DNA of 64,000 bases, from contig NZ_BSEC01000004.1 in assembly GCF_027923385.1 (NCBI RefSeq), positions 129,081 to 193,080 on the forward strand, read 5' to 3'. Under the pieces are notes generated by a model. It saw only the letters and a program-made list of their open reading frames with translations. It had not been told where the DNA came from and did not search any database. Numbering within the stretch: position 1 is the first letter of the stretch; the number at the start of each line of letters is the position of its first letter. Positions 54,747 to 63,785 of this stretch are shown piece after piece. The position numbers and the translations under genes were made by a program. This DNA is from Methylocystis echinoides (lineage in GTDB: Bacteria; Pseudomonadota; Alphaproteobacteria; Rhizobiales; Beijerinckiaceae).

Positions 54747-55057
54747 GACGTTGCCGCGCCTACCAAAATAGCTCAGCCAAACTTGCCCGCGTTGGTTTCA
54801 GGAGCGCGCAATTTCCTGATAGGATTTCTCGCACAGGCGGCATTGTTCCTGCACATCGTCGGCTTGGCGTAGATTGGTTAGGATGTTGCTGCGTTACTGC
54901 GGCCCAGAAGCCGGGGCCGCTTTCCTCTGCTATGCTGCATACAGCTTCACCTCGCCTTTCAAGCCGAAGGTGTGAGCGCGTCTTTGAGAGACGCGGAAGA
55001 GCGCAGCTTCTAGACGCCTCCGGTTGGTGAAAAGCGTTTGTACGGGTTCTTCGCGCT
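54747..55057. other. Intergenic stretch, no gene recognised
   Basis: Between the convergent OmpA-like and small membrane-protein genes only shadow ORFs are present. Confidence 0.5.
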
Positions 55058-55474
55058 TCACGAAAACACGACAACGGCCGCGATAGTCCACGCCGTCGCC
55101 ACGAAGCCGATCGTCGTCGCCACACAGCTCGAGATGATCGCTGCGAACAGTACGGCTGGGGGCGCGGCTTTGAAATCCGGCAGCATTGCATGCACCAGAA
55201 AGGCGAAGGGGTTGAAAAAGGCGCCGACACACGCCGCGGCGATCAGCCAGTTCGCTGGCGCCGCGCCCGTGAGCCGGCACAATCCATAAAAGACGAAGAG
55301 AAACAACGCCATCATCAGATAGTCGATATGAGAGCGGACTAGGTCCGCCCGGTTCGGAAGAAGTCGCTGGAGCGTGCCGCCGGTGGGCGCAAGCAGTGCG
55401 ACGAGCAGCCACGCTTCGATCAACGCCATCGAAAGGCAAAGAGCGCCAGCAACCTCGAAAGCAGAGAGCCACAT
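55058..55474 (-). CDS. Small membrane protein of unknown function
   Basis: The 138-residue protein has four hydrophobic helices (ALCLSMALIEAWLLVALLAP; DYLMMALFLFVFYGLCRL; WLIAAACVGAFFNPFAFLVH; VLFAAIISSCVATTIGFVAT). It starts 3 bases after the cupin-like gene stop on the same strand, so both are one operon. A Glu in the first helix and His in the third are the only polar membrane residues. No function is assigned. Confidence 0.65.
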   Translation of the reverse strand: MWLSAFEVAGALCLSMALIEAWLLVALLAPTGGTLQRLLPNRADLVRSHIDYLMMALFLFVFYGLCRLTGAAPANWLIAAACVGAFFNPFAFLVHAMLPDFKAAPPAVLFAAIISSCVATTIGFVATAWTIAAVVVFS

Positions 55475-55477
55475 GTT

Positions 55478-55909
55478 TCAGTTCCCCTCGCGATCGTAGA
55501 GGCCGGCAAAATCCGCCACGGCGAGAGTCCTGACGACGTTCTTTTCGTCATCGAGCGCCTGATAGAGCGCGCCATTTCCGTAAATGGCAAAGAGAACGAC
55601 CGCATCCCGATCGCCGCCGCCTTCGCGGTGTGGCTCGTCGGAGGGTGGCGCGACAGTGAAGCGCCCCGTCGGCCTGATTTCCTTCAGCCGCCCGTCCGGA
55701 TAATAGAGACGATGCTCGCCCTGGAGCGTCATCGTCTTGTTCAGGGTCAGATGCCGGTGAAGAATAATTTGCCGGTTCCCCGCAAATTTGAAAACGACGT
55801 GAATGACTCCGTTATTCTTGTCCACGTCGAGAACCGACAGCGACAAATGATCGATTCCATCGATCTTTTTCCAACGGAGATTGCGGTCGTCGAAGGCAAA
55901 CTCGGGCAT
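55478..55909 (-). CDS. Cupin-like (ChrR-type) small protein
   Basis: The protein has 143 residues from ATG55909 (MPEFAFDDRNLRWKK), chosen because GAGGAAA precedes it; a start at 55945 is possible. The arrangement of beta strands with a conserved ILHRHLTLNKTMTLQGEHRL segment resembles cupins related to the ChrR anti-sigma C-terminal domain and dioxygenase-like proteins. His residues in HRH and GEH could hold a metal. It is co-transcribed with the downstream membrane protein. The ligand is unknown. Confidence 0.6.
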   Translation of the reverse strand: MPEFAFDDRNLRWKKIDGIDHLSLSVLDVDKNNGVIHVVFKFAGNRQIILHRHLTLNKTMTLQGEHRLYYPDGRLKEIRPTGRFTVAPPSDEPHREGGGDRDAVVLFAIYGNGALYQALDDEKNVVRTLAVADFAGLYDREGN

Positions 55910-56178
55910 GATACTATTTTCCTCGTCAGGGTTCGGCGTCGACATTTGGGGGACTTCGGCGCCGAGCGCCTACGGCAAGATGCCCTGATGCAGTCGGGCA
56001 ATTTCCCCGGTCCGCGGACCGAGGCCCCTTGCGCCGCGGAGCCAGAGGACTCGCTCATTTGCAAGGGACCAGCGTTGGGCAATTTGCCCGATTTCCGTGG
56101 ATGCGCCGCTTATGCATTGGCGACGCACGCACCGACGGCTAGAGTTCAGACCTTGAGTCAAGCTGCGGAGCGTCATTC

Positions 56179-57576
56179 ATGCGCCTCATTATTCGATTGA
56201 TCGCTCAGCTGATCGTGATCGTCGCCATTACGCTGGCGGCGACGTCGGCTTACGTGATGATCGACGCCCACAAGAGCGTCGAAGCCGAGACCGCAGCCAC
56301 GGCGGACCGTGTCGCCTTCGAACTCGAGAACCTGTTCTGGCGGGAGATCCTGTGGCGCGGCAGCATGCGGCGCGACAAGGTGCTGCCGGTTCCGAACTGG
56401 GAGTCGCTCTCCACGCTGAAGCTCGTCTCCCCCGGCGTGTGTATCGCATTCGCCCCGGCGGGAGAGGAGCCGCGCCAGCTGTGCAGCCGCCTTGAGGACG
56501 TCGGCGCGGCGGCGCCGGAATGGTTCGCGCGCGCCTATAGGGAGGCTTTCGGCCCCGAGAGGCCGGTGGCCCGCGAGCTCACCGTCCGAGCGCCGGAGAC
56601 CGGCGTCGTCGTCGCAACCGCCAACGCCGATGCGGCGGTGCGCCAGGCATGGGGCCAGATCTCCGTCGTCCTCGGCGTCGCAGCCTCCATGGCGGCGGCG
56701 ATCTGCCTCCTGGCCCCCATGGCCATTGCCAGGGCGCTGGCGCCGACGCAGACGATTGTCGAGGGACTGCGGCGTTTGCAGGATGGGCATTACCGACGCC
56801 AGATCGCCGCCTGTCAAGCGGCCGAGTTCGGGCTTATCGCCGAGGCAGTCAACGATCTCGCCGAGCGCCTCGCCCAGACGGCCGCCGAGCGCACGGCCCT
56901 CACCAAACGCCTGTTCGAGGTTCAGGAGGAGGAGCGGCGCGCTCTCGCGCGGGACCTTCACGACGAATTCGGCCAGTGCCTGACCGCGACGCTCGCGTTC
57001 GCGGCCTCCATAGAGGCCGGCGCTTCGGAGCGGCTTGATCTCGCCGAGGATGCGCGTTCGATTTCGAGAGTCGCAAAACGAATGATGACGACCCTGCGCG
57101 AAGCGCTGGCTCGCCTCCGATCGCAGGACCTGGAAGAACTGGGGCTCGAGGCGTGCCTGGTTCAGCTCGTCGCGGGGTGGAACGCGCGGCCTCAATCGCA
57201 CGCAAAGGTGCATCTCGATCTTGCGGGCAATTTCAAAGCCCTGCCTCGCGCGGTCTCAATCAGCATTTTCCGCATTGCGCAGGAATGCATTACCAACGCC
57301 ATGCGTCATGGCCGCGCAAACGACATTCGCCTGCGAATCGAAAGCGGGGCGTGGAACGATGGCCAGATCGCGATGACGGTCGAGGACGACGGCGGCGGCG
57401 ATCCAGCGAGCGTGAAGGCGTCCGCCGGCCACGGCATATTGGGGATGCGCGAGCGCATCGCCGCTTTGGGCGGCAGCCTTTCCATCGGCCGTTCAGCCCA
57501 TGGTCTTTGCATCGCCGCGAGGATTCCGCTCTCTCCGCCGAGCGGCGCCACTCCAACGGGACTCGCGACGGCATGA
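56179..57576 (+). CDS. NarL-type sensor histidine kinase
   Basis: The 465-residue kinase has an N-terminal transmembrane helix (LIAQLIVIVAITLAATSAYV), a periplasmic domain (about 30-155), and a second helix (ISVVLGVAASMAAAICLLAP). A HAMP-like linker and a HisKA_3 dimerisation domain with phospho-His in RALARDLHDEFGQ (residue about 261) follow. The HATPase has QECITNAMRHGRAN and GHGILGMRERIAALGGSL. It overlaps the response-regulator start as ATGA. The arrangement resembles FlhS/MoxY-type kinases that govern methanol and formaldehyde oxidation genes in methylotrophs; the signal is unknown. Confidence 0.9.
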   Translation: MRLIIRLIAQLIVIVAITLAATSAYVMIDAHKSVEAETAATADRVAFELENLFWREILWRGSMRRDKVLPVPNWESLSTLKLVSPGVCIAFAPAGEEPRQLCSRLEDVGAAAPEWFARAYREAFGPERPVARELTVRAPETGVVVATANADAAVRQAWGQISVVLGVAASMAAAICLLAPMAIARALAPTQTIVEGLRRLQDGHYRRQIAACQAAEFGLIAEAVNDLAERLAQTAAERTALTKRLFEVQEEERRALARDLHDEFGQCLTATLAFAASIEAGASERLDLAEDARSISRVAKRMMTTLREALARLRSQDLEELGLEACLVQLVAGWNARPQSHAKVHLDLAGNFKALPRAVSISIFRIAQECITNAMRHGRANDIRLRIESGAWNDGQIAMTVEDDGGGDPASVKASAGHGILGMRERIAALGGSLSIGRSAHGLCIAARIPLSPPSGATPTGLATA

Positions 57577-58223
57577 GCGCCCTCTCGATCATGCTTGTCG
57601 ACGACCACCCGATCGTGCGCGAAGGCTACCGCCGGCTGCTGGAGCGCCAACCCGGCTTTCGTGTCGTCCGCGAAGCGGACAATGCGGCCGCCGCCTATCA
57701 GAGTTACCGTGAAGCCTCGCCCGACGTCGTCATCATGGATCTCTCCCTGCCCGGCGCGGGCGGGTTGGAGGCCATCCGTCACATCCGGCAGTGGGACAAG
57801 AACGCACGCATTCTCGTCTTCACCATGCATAGCGGATCGGCGTTCGCGCTGAAGGCGTTCGAGGCGGGCGCCGCGGGCTATGTCACCAAGAGCAGCGACG
57901 CGGCCGATCTCGTCAAGGCCGTCAAGACCGTCGCAGGCGGCGGCCGAGCGCTCAGCGACGACATCGCGCGCGAGATCGCCGCCGAACGCCTTGGAGATAG
58001 CCGATCAGTCGTCGCGGACCTCGGCCCGCGCGAGACGGAAATTCTGAGACTGGTCGCTATGGGCAAGACGACGGAGGAGATTGCCGCGTTCCTCAATCTC
58101 AGCACAAAGACTGTTCAGAATTACCATTACCAGATCAAGTCGAAGGTCGGCGCGCGGACCGACGCCCATCTGGTCTGGCTGGCCATTGGCTCGGGGCTGG
58201 TCGAAGCGGCGAATGCGGAGTGA
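57573..58223 (+). CDS. LuxR/NarL-family response regulator
   Basis: The 216-residue regulator has a receiver with DDHP (residues 10-13), phospho-acceptor Asp in VVIMDLSLPGAGGLE (about 55) and conserved Lys in GYVTKSSD (about 105). A LuxR helix-turn-helix follows (LGPRETEILRLVAMGKTTEE, IAAFLNLSTKTVQNYHYQIK). It overlaps the kinase gene, so the two are one two-component system. Unlike the decayed receiver at 4777, this one is complete. The next gene encodes a DUF3280 protein often found with PQQ-alcohol-dehydrogenase regulation. Confidence 0.94.
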   Translation: MSALSIMLVDDHPIVREGYRRLLERQPGFRVVREADNAAAAYQSYREASPDVVIMDLSLPGAGGLEAIRHIRQWDKNARILVFTMHSGSAFALKAFEAGAAGYVTKSSDAADLVKAVKTVAGGGRALSDDIAREIAAERLGDSRSVVADLGPRETEILRLVAMGKTTEEIAAFLNLSTKTVQNYHYQIKSKVGARTDAHLVWLAIGSGLVEAANAE

Positions 58224-58347
58224 ACAAGCTTGGGTTGTTTCGCTCGTCAGGAAATTTGCCCGGACGCAATCGGGAGCCTCGCCGAAGCCAATAGACGCCA
58301 CCCCATTCATATTTCTTCCGCTTCTTATGCCATACGGGAGAAATCAG

Positions 58348-58896
58348 ATGGAATGCCTTTGCTCGCTTAGAAAGTCTCTCAGGCAATGCGTGGCCATCGC
58401 CTTGCTTGCCCTGACCCCGGCGGCGGCGCGCGAGTCGCCGCGCCCGATCAAGCTTGCCGTGTTTGATCTCGAGTTGGACGACTTCAGTGCCGGCGGGCCA
58501 ATTGCCGGCGAGAGCGCGGTCGAGACAGCGCGCCTTCAGCGCATGACCACGCTCGTCCGCGACCTACTTTCGCGATCGGACCTGTTCGAGGTCGTCGGCG
58601 TCAACACGTCCGCAAACCCCATGGTCGCCGAACATTGGCTTCGAAAATGCAATGGCTGTGATGCCGACGCAGCTCGCGATCTTGGCGCCGACATGTCCTT
58701 CGTGGGATTCTTCCGGAAGATTAGCGTCATGGAGCAGTATCTGGAGCTCCGAATCCGCGACGCGCGCACGGGCCAGCTCGTGCATGTCTCGCAGACTGAT
58801 CTGCGTGGCGAGACGGACGAGTCTTGGAGCAGGGCCCTGAGATTTCTCATCAGATACGAGCTTGTCGAACCGGAACTCAGGCGCCGCGAGCACTGA
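58348..58896 (+). CDS. DUF3280 exported protein
   Basis: ATG58348 follows GGGAGA. The 182-residue product starts with a signal peptide (RQCVAIALLALTPAAARESP) and has the family pattern KLAVFDLELDDFSAGGPIAG, RTTLVRDLLSRSDLFEVV-type text, a CNGCDADAARDLGAD segment and FVGFFRKISVMEQYLELRIR. DUF3280 proteins sit beside PQQ-dependent dehydrogenase systems and their two-component regulators in methylotrophs. The two Cys (C-x2-C) could form a disulfide or bind metal. The function is unknown. It lies 124 bases after the response regulator on the same strand. Confidence 0.82.
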   Translation: MECLCSLRKSLRQCVAIALLALTPAAARESPRPIKLAVFDLELDDFSAGGPIAGESAVETARLQRMTTLVRDLLSRSDLFEVVGVNTSANPMVAEHWLRKCNGCDADAARDLGADMSFVGFFRKISVMEQYLELRIRDARTGQLVHVSQTDLRGETDESWSRALRFLIRYELVEPELRRREH

Positions 58897-59399
58897 GGGC
58901 GTGGTTTGGTGCATGGCCAATAGCGCGATGTAGGCGCAGACACGCAATTGCGTAACTCGTCAGGCGCCGAACGCCCGAAATGCTCCGGCGACGATGATAA
59001 GGGGCGTGGCAAGGATCGAGTTTATGGGTCTTGAATGTGTTTCGGCGTGCAATTCAACGCCGATTGATATGTTGCGATTGGCGCGGAGGTATTTGGGGTG
59101 GGCGCAGGGCTTGGGACGGCGGCTACGGCTGGCGGGGCAGCGGTTACTACGTGCCGCCTTACGGATGGCCGGGGGGGGGGGCATGGCGGCGCTTGCTGGC
59201 GCTGGTGTACGGCGAGTGGGTCTGGTCCTGCTGACTCCGGGCGTTCGCAACGACTGGTGGAAGGGTTTTGATGCCCCTGCATAGCTCGCCGTGGCTGTGT
59301 GATTGGCCGGCGGACGACCGCGAGCGCCGCTCAAAAGCACGCATCGGCAATAGCCGGACGAAACGGTTGACTTGTTTTCGCAACTGGTCGGTTGGCATA
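58897..59399. other. Degenerate intergenic stretch with poly-G run
   Basis: A plus-strand frame (about 59085-59234) reads GGYGWRGSGYYVPPYGWPGG, like a Gly/Tyr-rich exported protein, but has no proper start and is broken by a run of about 11 G at 59169-59179. It is probably a decayed small gene. Confidence 0.45.
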
Positions 59400-59884
59400 C
59401 CGCCAGGCTGATTAGCAAGTTGCCCCGCGAGCGACGCAAGGTTCTTATTCCGCACGCGTGCGAGTGATGCGGCATCAAGCTGGGCGAGTGTGCCGCGATA
59501 GCCGCTCCCCAAGGCGCCCAGCCACCAATCCTTTGGCGAATTGAGCGGATGGCTGCCGGCTTCCGCAACAGCTTCCACGTCAGCAATCCCCGCTTAGCCG
59601 AGCATCTCGCGCAGGCCCGCGGGCGTCGAGATTCGCTCCCATGGGTTGAAACCCTTGAGAAGATCGGGGCGCTCCGTGCGGATGGCGCCCCAAAAGGCGC
59701 CGTTAGCGGGCTCGAAGAGGTCCGGCCCCCATGTCGTGATCGCCAGCTGCCCGCCGGGGCGCACCATGCGCCACAGCTCTCTGGCCGCCGCCACCATGTC
59801 AGGGCTGACAGGATGGTCAAAATAATCCGCCGCCGCATTGTAGGCGGCGGCGGCCTTGGCGTTCGCCTCTTCCAGTTCACTCAT
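59400..59884 (-). pseudogene. SAM-dependent methyltransferase, internally deleted and interrupted
   Basis: The frame starts MSELEEANAKAAAAYNAAAD (ATG59884) and jumps from YFDHPVS directly to PDMVAAARELWRMVRPGGQL. The whole SAM-binding core (about 100 residues with the GxGxG motif) is deleted. It continues as TTWGPDLFEPANGAFWGAIR to an in-frame TAA at 59594, after which AGIADVEAVAEAGSHPLNSP and the C-terminal helices still read in the same frame. No methyltransferase activity is possible. Confidence 0.8.
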
Positions 59885-59889
59885 GCGAC

Positions 59890-60081
59890 CTAGCCAATTC
59901 CCTCGACGATACGCCCGGTTCCGTCGCAGCGTTCACATGGCTCGGCCGTGGGCTGGCCCGTCTTCTTGTCGACCTGCTTGCCTGTCCCGTGACATTCCGG
60001 GCAAACATCTTCCCCCGTGCCGGGAGTGCCCGCTTCCGGGTCGTCGTCAGGCGTATGGTGGCGAAGCGGATTTTTTGACAT
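59890..60081 (-). CDS. DnaJ-zinc-finger-like small protein
   Basis: This 63-residue protein has two CxxCxGxG motifs (CPECHGTGK and CERCDGTGR), forming one DnaJ-type zinc site, within an acidic N-terminal context (TPDDDPEAGTPGTGEDV). Homologues are common small proteins in Rhizobiales and are often next to metal-resistance genes. It lies 28 bases after acr3 on the same strand and may be the last gene of the ars operon. Its role is unknown. Confidence 0.8.
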   Translation of the reverse strand: MSKNPLRHHTPDDDPEAGTPGTGEDVCPECHGTGKQVDKKTGQPTAEPCERCDGTGRIVEGIG

Positions 60082-60108
60082 GCAATTGCCCCGTTTGAGC
60101 TGTGAGAA

Positions 60109-61188
60109 CTATGCCGCTCTGTGTTCATACCACCCGCGCGTGCGGCGGACGATATGGACGACGGAGAGCATGACCGGCACCTCGACAAGGACGCCGACGA
60201 CCGTCGCCAGCGCTGCGCCGGACTGGAAGCCAAACAATGCAATTGCCGTCGCGACGGCGAGTTCGAAGAAATTGCTCGCGCCGATCAGCGCCGAGGGCCC
60301 CGCGACGCACCACTCGACGCCGAGCGCGCGATTGAGAAGATAGGCGAAGCTCTCATTGAAATAGACCTGAATCAGGATCGGCACGGCGAGCAGGCCGATG
60401 ACGAGCGGCTGGGCGATGATCTGCTCGCCTTGCAAGCCGAAGAGCAGCACCAGCGTCAGCAGCAAGGCCGAGAGCGATAGCGGGCCGAGCCTGCCGAGCG
60501 TTTTCTTCAAGGCGTCCTGCCCGCCCTGCGCCAGCAGCGCCCGCCGCCAAAGTTGCGCGACGATCACCGGCACGACGATATAGAGGAGCACCGAGAGGAA
60601 CAGCGTGTTCCACGGCACGGTGATGGACGACAGGCCGAGCAACAGGGCGACAATCGGCGCGAAGGCGATCACCATAATGCTGTCATTGAGGGCGACTTGC
60701 GACAGCGTGAAATGCGGCTCGCCATCCACAAGGTTCGACCAGACAAAGACCATGGCCGTGCAGGGAGCCGCCGCCAGCAGGATCAGCCCGGCGATATAAC
60801 CGTCAATCTGGTCCGCAGGCAGGAACGGCCTGAAGAGATGGGAAATAAAAATCCAGCCGAGCAGCGCCATGGAGAAGGGCTTCACCAGCCAGTTAATGCC
60901 GACCGTCACCGCTATGCCGCGCCAATGCTCCTTGACCTGCCCAAGCGCGCCAAGGTCGATCTTGAGCAGCATCGGGATAATCATGAGCCAGACCAGCACG
61001 GCGACCGGCAAATTGACCTCGGCGACCGTCGCCGCGCCAATGGCGTGGAAGACGGCAGGCATAGTCTGACCAAGGACGACGCCGGCGACGATGCACAGCG
61101 CCACCCAGAGCGTCAGGTAACGCTCAAAGGCGCCCATGACGGGCGCTTGGCTGGCTTGCGGGCGCGCGAGGGTTGAGGCTTCACTCAT
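60109..61188 (-). CDS. acr3: Arsenite efflux transporter, ACR3 family
   Basis: This inner-membrane arsenite/proton antiporter of about 359 residues has ten helices. ATG61188 (MSEASTLARPQASQAP) is used; the ORF extends to 61374 inside arsA and is rejected. The conserved catalytic Cys is in LAAAPCTAMVFVWSNL (about residue 140). NDSIMVIAFAPIV, YFNESFAYLLNR and GPSALIGASNFFELAVATAI are also family-conserved. It starts 23 bases after arsA. With ArsA present, it may work as an ATP-driven pump. Confidence 0.95.
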   Translation of the reverse strand: MSEASTLARPQASQAPVMGAFERYLTLWVALCIVAGVVLGQTMPAVFHAIGAATVAEVNLPVAVLVWLMIIPMLLKIDLGALGQVKEHWRGIAVTVGINWLVKPFSMALLGWIFISHLFRPFLPADQIDGYIAGLILLAAAPCTAMVFVWSNLVDGEPHFTLSQVALNDSIMVIAFAPIVALLLGLSSITVPWNTLFLSVLLYIVVPVIVAQLWRRALLAQGGQDALKKTLGRLGPLSLSALLLTLVLLFGLQGEQIIAQPLVIGLLAVPILIQVYFNESFAYLLNRALGVEWCVAGPSALIGASNFFELAVATAIALFGFQSGAALATVVGVLVEVPVMLSVVHIVRRTRGWYEHRAA

Positions 61189-61210
61189 GGTTGCTACCCT
61201 TCTTAAATAT

Positions 61211-62980
61211 TCAGGCGGGTTCAGTGATGGGGGCGGCCAGCTTGAGGAGGCGGTCCACGCCGACCGGCTCTTCCTGCAGGAGCGGCACGACTGCATAGCG
61301 GCGGGCATGGGCGGTCGCGACCTTTTCCACTTCGGCCAGCTCGTTTTGGGCGCGCTTGCGTAACAGGGGCGCATGCGGGCGCGCCGCCGCGACGCTGTTA
61401 TTGATGACCCATGCCCATGGCTCGATACCGGCGCGCCGCAGATCGGCTTGCAGATTGGCGGCTTCGAGCACCGGCGTCGTTTCGGCCAAAGTCACAAGCA
61501 GCACCTTGGTGCGCTTCGAGTCCTGAAGCTGCATCATCGGCGTGGTGTAATGCGCGCCCTTGGCGTCCAGCATCCGGGCGACCTCGCGGTGATAGGCTCC
61601 CGTCGCGTCCAAGAGCAGCAGGGTGTGGCCAGTCGGCGCCGTATCCATCACGACGAATTTTTCGCCCGCCTCGCGGATGATGCGCGAAAAGGCCTGAAAG
61701 ACGGCGATTTCCTCGGTGCAGGGCGAGCGCAAATCCTCTTCGAGCAGGGCGCGGCCTTGTGTATCGAGGTGCGCCCCCTTCGTCTTCAGCACCTCTTGCC
61801 GATAGCGCTCGGTTTCGGCGTGGGGGTCGATGCGGCTGACTGTCAGATGCGCCATGGAGCCATGCAGCGTCTCGGCGAGATGCGCGGCCGGGTCGGAGGT
61901 TGTCAGATGAACCGGCAACCCGCGCCGCGCCAGCTCGACGGCGACCGCCGCCGCGAGCGTCGTTTTGCCGACGCCGCCCTTGCCCATCAGCATCACGAGC
62001 CCATGGCCTTCGACGGCAATGTCATCGACAAGATCGGAGAGGCTGGGCGCGCGCAGATCGACTGGCTCCCAGCCCGCCGTTTCGAGTTGGGGCGTGGTTT
62101 CGGCAAGAAGCTGGCGCAAGGCGTCGAGGCCGACGAGATTGAACGGCTTTAGCGGCACATCATCACGGGGCAAGGCGCGCAGCACGTTCGGCATGGCGGC
62201 CAACGCCGCTTGCTCGCGCGCGTAGATCGCCGCGGCGAGTGGATCGACTGCGGCTTCTTCCTTTGGCAGAAGGCCGTTGACGATCAGGAATTGCCGGGTG
62301 AGGCCAATCGCCGCCAGCTCGCCATGGGTGCGGGCCGCTTCGCGCAGGGCGGAATTCTGGGCGCGAGCGACGAGGATCAGGCGGGTGCGCTGTCCGTCCG
62401 CGAGCGCCTGAACGGCGGCATTGTATTGCGCGCGCTGCTTTTCGAGCCCGGCGAGTGGCCCGAGGCATGAGGCGTCGCCTTTCCCGGCTTCGAGGAAGCC
62501 AGACCAAGCGACCGGCAGTTGCAGCAGCCGGATGGTGTGGCCGGTCGGCGCGGTGTCGAAAACAACGTGATCGTAAGCCAACGTAATTTCGGCGTCGGTC
62601 AGCAGCGCGGTGAATTCGTCGAAAGCGGCGATTTCCGTCGTGCAGGCTCCCGACAGTTGCTCTTCGATGCCCTTCACCACGGCGTCCGGCAGCTTGCCGC
62701 GCACCGGGCCGACAATGCGGTCGCGATAGGCTTGCGCCGCCGCTTCCGCGTCGATTTCGAGCGCAATCAGGCGCGGCACAGCCGGAACAGCGGTGATTTT
62801 ATTGCCAATCTCGATACCGAGCACCTGCCCGACATTCGAAGCCGGATCGGTGCTGACCAGCAACACGCGGCGGCCAGCTTCCGCGAGCTGGATCGCCGTG
62901 GCGCAGGCAATCGAGGTTTTACCGACGCCGCCCTTGCCGGTGAAGAAGAGAAAACGGGGCGCGCTTTCGAGGAATTTCAT
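61211..62980 (-). CDS. arsA: Arsenical pump-driving ATPase
   Basis: The 589-residue duplicated P-loop ATPase has FFTGKGGVGKTSIACATAI (residues 12-30) and MLMGKGGVGKTTLAAAVAVE (about 330-350). Both halves have DTAPTGHT. The metalloid-binding Cys positions are visible in LSGACTTEIAAF, DASCLGPLAG and LRSPCTEEIAVF. It receives As(III) from ArsD and drives the efflux protein. It lies between arsD and acr3 with short spacers. Confidence 0.97.
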   Translation of the reverse strand: MKFLESAPRFLFFTGKGGVGKTSIACATAIQLAEAGRRVLLVSTDPASNVGQVLGIEIGNKITAVPAVPRLIALEIDAEAAAQAYRDRIVGPVRGKLPDAVVKGIEEQLSGACTTEIAAFDEFTALLTDAEITLAYDHVVFDTAPTGHTIRLLQLPVAWSGFLEAGKGDASCLGPLAGLEKQRAQYNAAVQALADGQRTRLILVARAQNSALREAARTHGELAAIGLTRQFLIVNGLLPKEEAAVDPLAAAIYAREQAALAAMPNVLRALPRDDVPLKPFNLVGLDALRQLLAETTPQLETAGWEPVDLRAPSLSDLVDDIAVEGHGLVMLMGKGGVGKTTLAAAVAVELARRGLPVHLTTSDPAAHLAETLHGSMAHLTVSRIDPHAETERYRQEVLKTKGAHLDTQGRALLEEDLRSPCTEEIAVFQAFSRIIREAGEKFVVMDTAPTGHTLLLLDATGAYHREVARMLDAKGAHYTTPMMQLQDSKRTKVLLVTLAETTPVLEAANLQADLRRAGIEPWAWVINNSVAAARPHAPLLRKRAQNELAEVEKVATAHARRYAVVPLLQEEPVGVDRLLKLAAPITEPA

Positions 62981-62989
62981 GGCGTCCTC

Positions 62990-63346
62990 TCAGCAGCAGG
63001 GACTGCCGCCGCAGCAGGAGCCCTGTGCGGCTTCGACGGGTTCCTTGACGCCCGCCCAGCGCGCCAGCTCGGTGCGGTCGGGATAGCGACCGGCGAGAGC
63101 GATATCGCCATCAACGAGGATCAGCGGCAGCGCTTCCTGCCCCGAACGCTCCAGAAAGCCTTTAACCGTCGCGTTGTCAGCGAAGGCCATGGGCTGCTGT
63201 GCGAGATTGAAACGCTCGATTTGCGCGCCGTTCTTCTTCGCCCAATCGACATCTGCCGCGAAGGTGACAAGAGCCTGGTCGGTGTCGACGCCGCAGACGC
63301 CGGTGCTGCAACAAAGCGCCGGATCGAAAACTTTTATAGTCATCAT
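62990..63346 (-). CDS. arsD: ArsD arsenite metallochaperone
   Basis: This protein of about 118 residues starts at the MM pair 63346 (MMTIKVFDPALCC). The N-terminal CC..C (CCSTGVCG) is the functional As(III) site. QALVTFAADVDWAKKNGAQI and LPLILVDGDIALAGRYPDR match the thioredoxin-like fold. The C-terminal SCCGGSPCC adds the extra Cys pairs. It hands As(III) to ArsA, whose gene starts 10 bases later. Confidence 0.96.
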   Translation of the reverse strand: MMTIKVFDPALCCSTGVCGVDTDQALVTFAADVDWAKKNGAQIERFNLAQQPMAFADNATVKGFLERSGQEALPLILVDGDIALAGRYPDRTELARWAGVKEPVEAAQGSCCGGSPCC

Positions 63347-63356
63347 GAGAGTCCTT

Positions 63357-63785
63357 TCAGGATTGAGGTTGAGAGGCCTTGCCGACGACGACCTCCCCAT
63401 CTTCCTTGGTGAATTCGCCAATCTCGGGATTGGGCAGGATGTCGAGCACGGCTTCCGACGGCCGGCACAGACGCGCGCCTTTCGGCGTCACGACGATTGG
63501 CCGATTGATGAGGATCGGATGTGCGAGCATGAAACCGATCAGCTCGTCCTCCGTCCATTTGGGATCGCCAAGGCCGAGCGCGTCGTATGGCGTCCCCTTT
63601 TGCCGAAGGAGTTCGCGCGCCGAAATCCCCATGGCTTTCAGCAGGTCGACGAGCCGCTCGCGCGTCGGCGGGTCTTTTAGATATTCGACGACGAGCGGCT
63701 CCTCGCCGCTCTGGCGGATCATCGCCAACGTGTTGCGCGAGGTCCCACAGGCGGGGTTGTGATAAATAGTGATCGTCACCGTCAC
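63357..63785 (-). CDS. arsC: Arsenate reductase, glutaredoxin-coupled ArsC
   Basis: The 142-residue enzyme reduces arsenate to arsenite with glutathione/glutaredoxin. Catalytic Cys is in HNPACGTSRN (residue 13). TPYDALGLGDPKWTEDEL and PILINRPIVVTPKGARLCRP with the oxyanion-binding Arg are conserved. GTG63785 overlaps the upstream gene stop (GTGA), so the genes are translationally coupled. Confidence 0.96.
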   Translation of the reverse strand: MTVTITIYHNPACGTSRNTLAMIRQSGEEPLVVEYLKDPPTRERLVDLLKAMGISARELLRQKGTPYDALGLGDPKWTEDELIGFMLAHPILINRPIVVTPKGARLCRPSEAVLDILPNPEIGEFTKEDGEVVVGKASQPQS

